A DNA stretch of 43,615 nt from Planctomycetota bacterium. Lineage in GTDB: Bacteria > Planctomycetota > UBA8742 > UBA2392. Below are positions 35,495-43,312 of the stretch, one piece after another. Position numbers and translations under genes: made by a program. The notes beneath the pieces were generated by a model. It had not been told where the DNA came from, did not search any database, and worked only from the letters and a program-made list of their open reading frames with translations. Each line of letters opens with the position of its first letter. The stretch's first letter is position 1. Where the stretch lies: positions 1-43,615 of the forward strand of contig JAJVIO010000050.1 in NCBI GenBank assembly GCA_022071975.1, given 5' to 3'.

Positions 35495-35740
35495 ATGATG
35501 AAGACTCAGCAGCCCACAGCTCCGCTTTCCGCCTTCACCCCACAAGACGGCATCCTCGAAGTCGTGGAACTGCTCGATTCCGAAGGCAGCGTCAAACGCA
35601 TGTGTGAACTCGGCATCTGCCCTGGCAAGCGCGTCAGAGTCATTCGCCAGGGCGACCCCGCCATCCTCAGCGTCGGCGATTCGCGTTTCGCACTGGCCGG
35701 TGAACTGCTCACCCGCGTGTACGTGCGGCCGATAGCCTGA
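35495..35740 (+). CDS. feoA: FeoA-family SH3-like protein, first copy
   Basis: An 81-residue FeoA-domain protein: VVELLDSEGSVKRMCELGICPGKRVRVIRQGDPAILSVGDSRFALAGEL. FeoA is a small cytoplasmic SH3-like protein that assists FeoB in ferrous iron import. It is the first gene behind the Fur-box-like promoter. Two adjacent ATG codons (35495, 35498) could start it. A second FeoA is 7 bp downstream; two FeoA genes before feoB is a known arrangement. Confidence 0.9.
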   Translation: MMKTQQPTAPLSAFTPQDGILEVVELLDSEGSVKRMCELGICPGKRVRVIRQGDPAILSVGDSRFALAGELLTRVYVRPIA

Positions 35741-35747
35741 GATCGCG

Positions 35748-35981
35748 ATGTCCAGCCAGACACTCGACAAACTGCCCGTGGGCGCATCCGGCACCGTGCT
35801 TGACGTCGCCGGCGAGCCGGCACTGCAGCAGCGCCTGCTGGAGATGGGCGTGCTGCCCGGCGTCGAAATCAAAGTCGTGCGCTTCGCGCCGCTTGGCGAC
35901 CCCATGGAAATCAAGGTGATGGGCTACAGCCTCAGCCTGCGCAAGGCCGAGGCGGCTCACGTGACTGTGGAGCGGGCGTGA
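35748..35981 (+). CDS. feoA: FeoA-family SH3-like protein, second copy
   Basis: A 77-residue FeoA-domain protein: LPVGASGTVLDVAGEPALQQRLLEMGVLPGVEIKVVRFAPLGDPMEIKVMGYSLSLRKAEAAHVTVE. It is closer to canonical FeoA (LLEMGxxPG, LRxxEA) than the first copy. Its stop overlaps the GTG start of feoB (GTGA), so the two are translationally coupled. Confidence 0.92.
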   Translation: MSSQTLDKLPVGASGTVLDVAGEPALQQRLLEMGVLPGVEIKVVRFAPLGDPMEIKVMGYSLSLRKAEAAHVTVERA

Positions 35982-38413
35982 CCGAGTCCTCCACCAGCAC
36001 GCGCCACGAAGGGCATGCGCGCCATGACCGGCACGCGATCGCCCTGATGGGCAACCCCAACACCGGCAAGAGCAGCCTGTTCAACGCGCTTACGGGCGCG
36101 CGCCAGAAGATCGCCAATTTCCCGGGCGTAACCGTCGAGGCCAAGATCGGCACCACGCGCTTCGAGAATTCCGAGCTCACCATCATCGACCTGCCGGGCA
36201 CCTACAGCCTGGCCGCGCGCTCGCCCGACGAGCGGGTCGCCACCGACGCGCTGCTGGGGCGCATCGACGGCACGCCCAAGCCGGACGGTGTGGTGATTGT
36301 CCTTGACGCGTCAAGCCTCGACCGCAACCTCTACATCGGCACCCAGGTGCTGGAGTTCGGCCTGCCCGCCGTGGTGGCGCTGACCATGCTGGACGTCGCG
36401 GAGTCACGCGGCATCAAGATCGACACCGAGAAGCTGGCCAGGACGCTCGGCGTGCCGGTGGTGGTGGTGAACGCGCCCAAGGGCGTCGGCATCGAGGAAC
36501 TGAAAAGCACCCTGCACCGCACACTGCACCACCCGGGCAAACGCCTGGAACTCTCCTATCCCGACGACTTCAAGCGCGGCGTGGACACCCTGCACGCCGA
36601 GCTGTGCGACCTTGGCGTGAAACTCGGCTTCACCCCCACCCGGCCCGAGGCCCTGCGCCTGCTGGTGGACGGCGCCGGGCCCTTCTTCGACGAATGCGAA
36701 GAAGTCGGCGGCGAGGAGTGGACCCGCAAGTTCTTCGAAATCCGCGACCGCGCGGCCGCCGGCCGCAGCCTCAGCATGCTCGAGGCGCAGACCCGCTACG
36801 GCGCGATCGGCCACTGGATGCGCGAGGTGAAGCAGGCCGAAGCGCGCGAAGGCCGCACCCGCACCGACGTAGTGGACGGCATTTTGACCCACAAGTTGTG
36901 GGGCAGCCTGGTGTTCATCGTGGTGATGGGCCTGATTTTCCAGAGCATCTACAGCTGGTCGGGACCATTGATGGACGCCATCGACGGCGGTTTCGGCGCG
37001 CTGGGCGACTGGGTCGGCGGCATGATGGGCGAGGGCGCGCTCAAGTCGCTGGTGGTGGACGGCGTGATCGCCGGCGTCGGCGGCGTGCTGATCTTCCTGC
37101 CGCAGATCCTGATCCTGTTCCTGTTCATCGCGATTCTCGAAGACCTGGGCTACATGTCGCGCGCGGCCTTCCTGATGGACCGGCTGATGTCGCGCTTCGG
37201 TCTTTCGGGCAAGGCCTTCATCCCGCTGCTCAGCAGCTTCGCCTGCAACATCCCGGGCATCATGGGTGCGCGCGTGATTGAAGACCGCAACACGCGCCTG
37301 ACCACCATCTTCCTGGCGCCCTTCATGAGCTGCAGCGCGCGCCTGCCGGTCTACACGCTGTTCATCGCGGCCTTCGTGCCGCAGATGAAACTGCTGGGCT
37401 TCCTTGAACTGCAGGGTGTGGTGCTGTTCGCCATGTACTGGGTGGGCGTGTTGTTCGCGATTCCGACCGCGCTGGTGCTGAAGAAGGGCATTCTGAAGTC
37501 GAAAGTCACGCCGTTCCTGCTTGAGCTGCCAAGCTACAAGATGCCGCGCCCCAGGGCCGTCGGCCGCGTGCTGTGGGAGCGCGGCGGCAGTTTCGTGCGC
37601 CGAGCGGGCACGATCATTCTCGCCGTGTCCGTGCTGGTGTGGGCGGCCGGCTACTTCCCCCGCAGCGCGGAGCTGGATGAGAGGTACGACGCGGAGATTG
37701 CCGCCGCGGAAGGCGCGTTCAGCGAAGTTGTAGTCAGCTTCGATCCTGAAGCTGACAGCGAGTCTACGCTCGCGCAATTCAAGGCCATCGACGACGCCCA
37801 CGAAGAACGCACCTCCGAGCTCGAGGGCGAAGAGACGGAAGTCGAGACAGCCACGGCCGAATCCGACAAGCAGCGCGAAGCTGAAATCGCCGAGCTGGCA
37901 ACCAAACACCCGGCCGCGTTTACGGATTACGAGAACTGGCAGAAGCTTGAGGAGCAGCGCTCCGAAATCGAAAACCGCCGCGCCGGTGAGCACCTGGAAA
38001 ACAGCATCCTCGGCCGTATGGGCCACGTGATTGAGCCGGCCGTGGAGCCCCTGGGCTGGGACTGGCGCATCGGCATGGCGGCGATCGCCAGCTTCCCCGC
38101 GCGCGAGGTGATCGTCGCCACCCTGGGCACCATCTTCAACCTGGGCGGCGACCAGGACGAAGAATCGCAGACCCTGCGAGAAGTGGTCCAGAACGCCACG
38201 CGCCCCGACGGCAGCAAACTGTTCAGCCTCGCCACCGGCCTCTCTATCATGGTGTTCTTCGCCCTGTGCGCCCAGTGCGCGGCCACGCTGGCGGTGATGC
38301 GGCGCGAAACCAACTCATGGAAGTGGCCCATCGCCAGCTTCCTGTACATGACCACGCTGGCTTACCTCGCGGCGCTGGTGACCTTCCAGGTAGCACACGC
38401 GTTGGGTGCATGA
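35978..38413 (+). CDS. feoB: Ferrous iron transporter FeoB with coiled-coil insertion
   Basis: An 811-residue Fe(II) transporter. A His-rich N-terminus (RHEGHARHDRH) precedes the G domain: G1 GNPNTGKSS (25-33), G3 DLPG (71-74), and G4 at 136-139 read as TMLD, where most FeoB proteins have NMxD. The membrane part has two Gate motifs, SSFACNIPG with FMSCSARLPVY, and FPAREVIVATLG with CAQCAATLAVM. Between them, about residues 565-672 form a long acidic coiled-coil insertion (AEIAAAEGAFSE through ENRRAGEHL) that is absent from typical FeoB. Both oddities are visible in the DNA. The gene overlaps feoA and the Cys-rich partner gene. Confidence 0.95.
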   Translation: MTESSTSTRHEGHARHDRHAIALMGNPNTGKSSLFNALTGARQKIANFPGVTVEAKIGTTRFENSELTIIDLPGTYSLAARSPDERVATDALLGRIDGTPKPDGVVIVLDASSLDRNLYIGTQVLEFGLPAVVALTMLDVAESRGIKIDTEKLARTLGVPVVVVNAPKGVGIEELKSTLHRTLHHPGKRLELSYPDDFKRGVDTLHAELCDLGVKLGFTPTRPEALRLLVDGAGPFFDECEEVGGEEWTRKFFEIRDRAAAGRSLSMLEAQTRYGAIGHWMREVKQAEAREGRTRTDVVDGILTHKLWGSLVFIVVMGLIFQSIYSWSGPLMDAIDGGFGALGDWVGGMMGEGALKSLVVDGVIAGVGGVLIFLPQILILFLFIAILEDLGYMSRAAFLMDRLMSRFGLSGKAFIPLLSSFACNIPGIMGARVIEDRNTRLTTIFLAPFMSCSARLPVYTLFIAAFVPQMKLLGFLELQGVVLFAMYWVGVLFAIPTALVLKKGILKSKVTPFLLELPSYKMPRPRAVGRVLWERGGSFVRRAGTIILAVSVLVWAAGYFPRSAELDERYDAEIAAAEGAFSEVVVSFDPEADSESTLAQFKAIDDAHEERTSELEGEETEVETATAESDKQREAEIAELATKHPAAFTDYENWQKLEEQRSEIENRRAGEHLENSILGRMGHVIEPAVEPLGWDWRIGMAAIASFPAREVIVATLGTIFNLGGDQDEESQTLREVVQNATRPDGSKLFSLATGLSIMVFFALCAQCAATLAVMRRETNSWKWPIASFLYMTTLAYLAALVTFQVAHALGA
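36303..36314. repeat. 12-bp palindrome TTGACGCGTCAA, copy 3
   Basis: Perfect palindrome inside feoB, again reading DAS in the same codon phase (here LDAS). Confidence 0.8.
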
Positions 38414-38565
38414 TGCTCGAAACCATCACCATCATCGCCATCGTCGCCGCCGCCGCGGCCTTCGCCGCCTGGCGCGTCTGGCAAACCCTGCGCGTAGCCC
38501 GAGGCCAGGCCGACTGCAACGCCTGCGGCGGGTGCAAGCCCGAAAGGGCCGCCAACGGCCGCTAA
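38410..38565 (+). CDS. FeoB-associated Cys-rich membrane protein
   Basis: A 51-residue protein starting MMLETITIIAIVAAAAAFAAWRVW: one N-terminal transmembrane helix and then a short cytoplasmic tail with CNACGGCKPE. This matches the FeoB-associated Cys-rich protein type found directly after feoB. The tail Cys residues may bind iron or sense redox state (inference). The ATG overlaps the feoB stop (ATGA). Confidence 0.85.
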   Translation: MMLETITIIAIVAAAAAFAAWRVWQTLRVARGQADCNACGGCKPERAANGR

Positions 38566-38590
38566 GAACTACAACTGCAGGTCTCACGCA

Positions 38591-38690
38591 GCTTGAAGCA
38601 AAGAACGAAACGTGAGCTTCCGGGGTGAACTCGAAGTAACGAAGTTAAGGCCAATGCAGTTCTTCGCTTCTTCGTTCCTTCGTGTTCAAC
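38591..38690. repeat. Inverted short-period repeat element 5 (period 8)
   Basis: Left arm units GAAGCAAA, GAACGAAA and, further on, CGAAGTAACGAAG; right arm 38659-38689 of TTCGCTTC, TTCGTTCC, TTCGTGTT. It lies after the feo operon. Same flavour as the arm at 43249-43310 before a GxxExxY gene. Confidence 0.65.
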
Positions 38691-38728
38691 CCGCAGTTCG
38701 AGCGTGGATCAAGGATTGCACTGCGAAG

Positions 38729-38797
38729 CTCACGCGGAGGCGCCAAGGCGCAAAGAACTGCAGGGCCCTTCTTGGCGGCTTGGCGCCTTGGCGTGAG
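38729..38797. repeat. Inverted short-period repeat element 6 (period 8)
   Basis: 29-bp arms (38729-38757 and 38769-38797) pairing at 25 of 29 positions, 11-nt loop. Right-arm units are CTTGGCGG, CTTGGCGC, CTTGGCGT. Confidence 0.8.
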
Positions 38798-39160
38798 ACC
38801 GGGTTGTTGGGCCGCAAAATGAGCTGGATCGGTCCTCACAAAGAGCAGGTCGGGAGGTGGGACGGAGGTGTGCCCCCTCCGGCCTGCGCATTCCCAGCGG
38901 CACAGGGGAGATTTCCCCTTGCATCTGCGCCAATCTGCGTTATTTCTATTCGCCTTGGCTTCGGCCGAGGAACATTAGAGGAAGTGCCGCGCGTCTTCGG
39001 GGTGAAGACGAGCGAGCGCCGGAGAACACGAAGTGAGCAAGCTGCACACGATCCGACCGATCAGCCGCCGACCGCAGTAGGTCGGCGTTGCAGCTTTCAC
39101 ACTTTGATATCTCGGGACGTTCCACTGCGCTGGCGTGAGGAAGCGATAGCTTCCGAAGCC
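38798..39160. other. Non-coding stretch with repeat remnants
   Basis: No convincing gene. It holds a single-arm, period-9-like stretch (ATCTGCGCCAATCTGCGTT, about 38925-38943), a GCCGACC/GGTCGGC hairpin (39067-39086) and a GGAAGC/GCTTCC hairpin (39139-39154). The rest shows nothing I can name. Confidence 0.5.
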
Positions 39161-39187
39161 GCGACGCCGTTTTCCAGCGTCGCTTTT
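39161..39187 (+). terminator. Terminator-like hairpin upstream of the M20 gene
   Basis: GCGACGC (39161-39167) with GCGTCGC (39177-39183), 9-nt loop, followed by TTTTGC. It lies 20 bp before the M20 start, so it could end read-through or act as an attenuator. Confidence 0.5.
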
Positions 39188-39206
39188 GCATTGGGCGTCC
39201 CATCGG

Positions 39207-40325
39207 ATGGACGCCATGCCCACGACCACAACATTCACCCAGGACCAGCTCGCTGACGCGCTCAGCCAGATCACGCGCATCCAGCGCGTGTCGGGCCACG
39301 AGCACGCCGTCATCGAATGGTTCAAGGCGCAGTTCACCAAACACGGTGTGCAGTTCAAACACACCGGCCGTAACCTGCTTGCCTGGCGCGGCACGGGCAA
39401 CAAGCGCCTGCTGTTCAACACCCACACCGATACCGTGCCGCCAAACAAGGGCTACACCCGCGACCCCTGGGATGGCGCGCGCGAGAACGGCCGCGTTTAC
39501 GGCCTCGGCAGCAGCGACGCCGGTGGCTGTCTGATCGGCATGTTTCACGCGCTGCTCAGCGCCGACTTTGACGAGACGGCCTGCACGCTGATGTTCGCCC
39601 CCACCTGCGACGAAGAAATCCAGGGCGAGGGGTTTGAAATCTTCCGCGCCGAGATACCCGAGTTCGAGGCCTGCATCACCGGCGAGCCCACGGACTGCGA
39701 GGTCTGCACCGCCGAACGCGGCATGTTCAAGCTCGATATGCGCACGGCCGGCAAGAGCAGCCACGCCGCGCGCCCCTGGCAGGGCGACAACGCGGCCTAT
39801 CACGCGGCGCGGGACATCCTGAAGATAGAAGCGCTTTACGAAGGCTTCACGGAACGCGACGACCTGCTTGGTAGAACCACGCTGGCGGTCACCATGGTGA
39901 ACGGCGGCGTCGCCCGCAACGTGGTGCCCAGCGAAGTGAAGTGGGTGATCGACGGCCGCACGATTGAGCAGCTCGACAACGCGGAAACGATTAAGCGCAT
40001 CAAGGCGGCCATGAGCGAGCACACCACGGTCGAGAAAGAGAAAGCCCGCTTCGGCGTGTGGAAGCGCAGCGAGACAGACCCGCTGGTGAAGTGCGCCTGC
40101 AACGCCAGCGGCAAGCAGGCTGTAAGCGCATTCGGCGGCGTAAGCGACGCCTGGTGGAACGACAAGGCCCAGGGGCTGATCATAGGCCCGGGCTTCCCCC
40201 ACCTAAGCCACGCGGCCGACGAGTATCTTGAGGAGAAGGAGCTGTACCGCGGCTACCAGATTTATCGAAAGACGGCGGAGCTGTTCTTTCAGGCGGCAGG
40301 CGGCAGGAGGCAGGCGGCAGGCTGA
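39207..40325 (+). CDS. M20-family deacylase, probable ArgE/DapE type
   Basis: A 372-residue dizinc deacylase. Metal-site motifs: FNTHTDTVPP (His, catalytic Asp), GSSDAGGC (bridging Asp), APTCDEEIQGEG (catalytic Glu and ligand), TGEPTD, and His in PHLSHAADE near the C-terminus. The dimerisation-lid His is in GKSSHAARP. Next to argH and argG it is most likely acetylornithine deacetylase or a related arginine-pathway deacylase, but succinyl-diaminopimelate desuccinylase is possible. Start is ATG at 39207 or 39216. The final residues (QAAGGRRQAAG) and the stop are encoded by 7-bp repeat units, so the native C-terminus was probably at or before FFQ. Confidence 0.88.
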   Translation: MDAMPTTTTFTQDQLADALSQITRIQRVSGHEHAVIEWFKAQFTKHGVQFKHTGRNLLAWRGTGNKRLLFNTHTDTVPPNKGYTRDPWDGARENGRVYGLGSSDAGGCLIGMFHALLSADFDETACTLMFAPTCDEEIQGEGFEIFRAEIPEFEACITGEPTDCEVCTAERGMFKLDMRTAGKSSHAARPWQGDNAAYHAARDILKIEALYEGFTERDDLLGRTTLAVTMVNGGVARNVVPSEVKWVIDGRTIEQLDNAETIKRIKAAMSEHTTVEKEKARFGVWKRSETDPLVKCACNASGKQAVSAFGGVSDAWWNDKAQGLIIGPGFPHLSHAADEYLEEKELYRGYQIYRKTAELFFQAAGGRRQAAG

Positions 40326-40411
40326 GCAGCAGCAGCAGGCCGCAAGCAGCAGGGAAGCGAGAGGCAGGGAAGCGAGAGGCAGGGAAGCGAGAGGCAGGGA
40401 AGCGAGAGACT
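40290..40411. repeat. Heptad array and 15-bp tandem repeat at the M20 stop
   Basis: Five CAGGCGG-type heptads (40290-40324) overlap the M20 stop codon. After a gap, four tandem copies of a 15-bp unit GGGAAGCGAGAGGCA run from 40352 to 40411, the last with a changed end. Confidence 0.85.
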
Positions 40412-40417
40412 AAGTCA

Positions 40418-40500
40418 GCGCCCGCAGGGCGCGACAGAGATTAGCCCGGGGCGTAAGCCCCGGGGCAACGCGGGAAAAGAGCACCGAGCCCCGGAGGGGC
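40418..40500. repeat. Three GC-rich hairpins upstream of argH
   Basis: GCGCCC-GCA-GGGCGC (40418-40432), CCCGGGGC-GTAA-GCCCCGGG (40445-40464) and GCCCC-GGA-GGGGC (40488-40500). The first and third are followed by the same CGACA. No gene. The argH start lies 65 bp downstream. Confidence 0.7.
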
Positions 40501-40564
40501 GACACAAGCGCCGGCCAGAGGCCGACAGGAAGCAGGCGGGACGCCTGCGGTACGGGAAACAGCC

Positions 40565-41965
40565 ATGTGGGCAGGAAGATTCAGCGGCAAACCCGACAAG
40601 CTGATGCAGGAATTCAGCCAGTCGGTGTCATTTGACCAGCGCCTGTGGCGCGAGGACATCCAGGGCTCGCTGGCCTACGCCGCCGAGCTGCAGCGCATCG
40701 GCATCCTCACCGAGAAGGAGCTGGCCGACATCCGCAAAGGCTTCGAGCAGATCACACAGGAGATCGAATCCGGCAAGTTCGAATGGAAGGTCGAACTCGA
40801 AGACGTCCACATGAACATCGAGTCGCGCCTCACCGAACTGATCGGCGACGCAGGCAAAAAGCTCCACACCGGCCGCAGCCGCAACGACCAGGTGGCAACG
40901 GATTTTAAGTTGTGGTGCATTCGAGTAGCGAGAGAGGAACTGAAACCAGCCGCCGTTGCGCTGGTTCAGGCAATAGTGGATCGGGCGTCTGAGAATATTG
41001 GCGTTATAGTTCCGGCGTACACACACCTTCAGCGCGCTATGCCTACACGACTTGCGCACCACCTGAACGCATATGCCGAAATGATTTTCCATGACTCAAG
41101 GGTGTTCATGCGTCACGGAGCCGTCGATGCCCAAGGTAGGATCGCGCTGGGGAGCGGAGCGGGTACAGGCAACAGCTTCCCAGTAGACATGGAATGCTTG
41201 GCGAAGTCTCTCGGTCGCAACCTTGCCGCACGGAACTCAATGGAGGCGGTATCGGACCGCGACTTTGCGCTCGACCTCGTCTTTGCCTGTGCAAAGTGCA
41301 TGGCGCATCTGTCGCGCATGGCGGAAGACCTGATCGTCTGGTCCACGGCCGAATTCGGATTCGTAACGCTTGGCGACGCGGTCACTACCGGCTCGTCGAT
41401 CATGCCTCAGAAGCGCAACCCGGATGCTTGTGAGCTTGTGCGCGGAAAAACCGGGCGGGTCGTCGGGCACCTGATGGCGCTGTTCACGCTGCTCAAAGGT
41501 CTGCCCATGACCTACAACCGCGACCTGCAGGAAGACAAGGAAGCGGTGTTCGACGCGACCGACCAAACGCTGGCCTGCCTGCGCGTGATGGCGCTGGTGT
41601 TCAGCAAGGAAAACTTCAAGGTCAACCGCGAGCGCATCCAGCAGCACCTCGACAGCGGCCTCGGCTACATGGAAGCGATGAACGTGGCCGACTGGCTGGT
41701 GCTGCAGGGCGTGCCGTTCCGCGACGGCCATGACATCACCGGCCGTCTCGTCAAATACGTCGAGCAGAAGGGCATGCGCTTCGCCGACCTCACGGCCGAG
41801 GATCTGCAGGCCGTGGACAAGCGCCTGAAGCCGGAACTGCTGAAAGAGCTGTCATTGGAAGCACTGGTGGAGCGCAAGCAGGTCTACGCCGGCACAGCCA
41901 AAGCCCGCGTACTGGAGAGACTGGCAGAGTTGAAGCAATGGCTTGGGAAAGACAATGACCAATAA
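40565..41965 (+). CDS. argH: Argininosuccinate lyase
   Basis: A 466-residue fumarase/aspartase-superfamily enzyme that splits argininosuccinate to arginine and fumarate. Signatures: MWAGRFSGKPDKLMQEF start, HTGRSRNDQVATDF, YTHLQRAMPTRLAHHL (catalytic His), and the family loop GSSIMPQKRNPDACEL. Length is standard. Codon use changes sharply between about 40895 and 41465: before and after, almost all codons end in G or C, while inside there are ATA, CGA, AGA, CCT, TCT, GTT and TTG codons. The patch holds the active-site regions, so part of the gene may have been replaced from another organism. The stop codon lies within a repeat unit (DNDQ end). Confidence 0.96.
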   Translation: MWAGRFSGKPDKLMQEFSQSVSFDQRLWREDIQGSLAYAAELQRIGILTEKELADIRKGFEQITQEIESGKFEWKVELEDVHMNIESRLTELIGDAGKKLHTGRSRNDQVATDFKLWCIRVAREELKPAAVALVQAIVDRASENIGVIVPAYTHLQRAMPTRLAHHLNAYAEMIFHDSRVFMRHGAVDAQGRIALGSGAGTGNSFPVDMECLAKSLGRNLAARNSMEAVSDRDFALDLVFACAKCMAHLSRMAEDLIVWSTAEFGFVTLGDAVTTGSSIMPQKRNPDACELVRGKTGRVVGHLMALFTLLKGLPMTYNRDLQEDKEAVFDATDQTLACLRVMALVFSKENFKVNRERIQQHLDSGLGYMEAMNVADWLVLQGVPFRDGHDITGRLVKYVEQKGMRFADLTAEDLQAVDKRLKPELLKELSLEALVERKQVYAGTAKARVLERLAELKQWLGKDNDQ

Positions 41966-42035
41966 CCAATTACCAATTTCCAATTCAACAGGCGCCAATT
42001 GGTAATTGGTTATTGGTAATTGGTAATTCGCTGTT
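41951..42035. repeat. Inverted short-period repeat element 7 (period 7, TTGGTAA flavour)
   Basis: Left arm from about 41953 (ATGACCA, ATAACCA, ATTACCA, ATTTCCA) and right arm to 42035 (AATTGGT, AATTGGT, TATTGGT, AATTGGT, AATTCGC), then GCTGTT. The argH stop TAA is formed by the repeat (41963-41965). It lies between argH and argG. AT-rich against GC-rich neighbours. Confidence 0.88.
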
Positions 42036-42051
42036 CGGAAAGGCAACAAGA

Positions 42052-43248
42052 ATGAGCAACGGAACCTGCATCCTTGCCTACAGCGGCGGGCTCGATACTT
42101 CCTTCTGCATCCCCTTCATCCGGGAGGAGTACGACTACACCGTCGAAACCGTCATGATCGACACCGGCGGCTTCACGGCCGAGGACTTCAAGCGCGCCGA
42201 GGAGCGCGCCAGGAAACTCGGCGTCAGCAAGCCCGTGGTGCTGGACGGCAAGTCCGAAGTCTTCAACCGCTTTGTGAAATTCATGCTGTTCGGCAACGTG
42301 ATGCGCGGCGGCGTGTATCCCCTGTGTGTCGCCGCTGAGCGCGTGGTGCAGGCCAGCATGGTGGCCGAGTACGCCGTCAAGCGCAACGCGGCCGCCGTGG
42401 CCCACGGCAGCACCGGCGCGGGCAACGACCAGGTGCGCTTCGACGTGGCGATGAACGTGCTGGCCCCCGGCCTGCGCATGCTGGCCCCCGTGCGCGAGCA
42501 CTCGTTCACGCGCGCCCAGGAAACCGAGTACCTGGCAAAACACGGCCTCGAGATTCCCGCCAAGACCACCCAGTACAGCATCAACGCCGGCATGTGGGGC
42601 ACCACCATCGGCGGCAAGGAAACCCACGACAGCGCAACCACCGTGCCCGACGAGGTGTTCGAGCTGGCCGGCGCCAGCGACCCCGCGAGCAAGCCCCGCA
42701 CGCTGAAGATCACGTTCGAGCAGGGCGTGCCCGTCAAGCTGGACGGCGAGAAGCTTTCGCCCGAGGCGCTGATCGAGAAGCTGAACAGCCTGGGCATCAA
42801 GTACGCCGTCGGGCGCGGCGTGCACCTGGGCGACACCATCGTCGGCATCAAGGGGCGCGTGGCCTTCGTAGCGCCCGCGGCACTGATGCTGATCAGCGCG
42901 CACCGCGAGCTGGAAAAGCTGGTGCTGACCAAGTGGCAGCGCTTCTGGAAAGACCACGTGGCCGACTTCTGGGGCACGATGATCCACGAGGGCCAGCCCT
43001 TTGACCCCGCTTTGCGCGACATCGAGGCGATGCTGAGCCACAGCCAGCAGCGCGTCAGCGGCGAAGTGAGCATCGAGTTGAAGTACGGCAGCTTCCGCGT
43101 GGGAGGAGTCGCCAGCCCCCATTCGTTAATGAGTGCCGCCGCCGGCAAGTACGGCGAAGAATTCAGCCTCTGGAGCGGCCAGGACGCCGCCGGCTTCGGC
43201 AAGATCATAAGCATCCCCAGCAAGCTCTACGGAAACGTCGGGAAGTGA
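42052..43248 (+). CDS. argG: Argininosuccinate synthase
   Basis: A 398-residue ATP-dependent ligase joining citrulline and aspartate. Signatures: the ATP loop LAYSGGLDTSF, YPLCVAAERVV, AVAHGSTGAGNDQVRFDV, and ELKYGSFRVGG near the end. The start MSNGTC at 42052 follows AAGG by about 8 bases; a longer frame would translate repeat DNA. With argH and the M20 deacylase it forms an arginine-biosynthesis run. The stop is immediately followed by a period-8 repeat arm. Confidence 0.96.
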   Translation: MSNGTCILAYSGGLDTSFCIPFIREEYDYTVETVMIDTGGFTAEDFKRAEERARKLGVSKPVVLDGKSEVFNRFVKFMLFGNVMRGGVYPLCVAAERVVQASMVAEYAVKRNAAAVAHGSTGAGNDQVRFDVAMNVLAPGLRMLAPVREHSFTRAQETEYLAKHGLEIPAKTTQYSINAGMWGTTIGGKETHDSATTVPDEVFELAGASDPASKPRTLKITFEQGVPVKLDGEKLSPEALIEKLNSLGIKYAVGRGVHLGDTIVGIKGRVAFVAPAALMLISAHRELEKLVLTKWQRFWKDHVADFWGTMIHEGQPFDPALRDIEAMLSHSQQRVSGEVSIELKYGSFRVGGVASPHSLMSAAAGKYGEEFSLWSGQDAAGFGKIISIPSKLYGNVGK

Positions 43249-43310
43249 ACGCGAAGCAACGAAGAAGCAGTTGTGGTTTGAACACGAAGGAACGAAGAAA
43301 CGAAGGAAAA
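43249..43310. repeat. Period-8 repeat arm between argG and a GxxExxY gene
   Basis: Units CGAAGCAA, CGAAGAAG, then CGAAGGAA, CGAAGAAA, CGAAGGAA. It starts at the base after the argG stop and ends two bases before the next ATG. The opposite arm, if present, lies beyond the window. Confidence 0.8.
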
Positions 43311-43312
43311 CC

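Noticed and set aside
36404..38026. 540-codon frame antisense to feoB
   Set aside because: Mirror of feoB; no independent signals.
40352..40411. Regular repeats that could suggest a CRISPR array
   Set aside because: The 15-bp units are contiguous with no spacers, and no cas gene is present.
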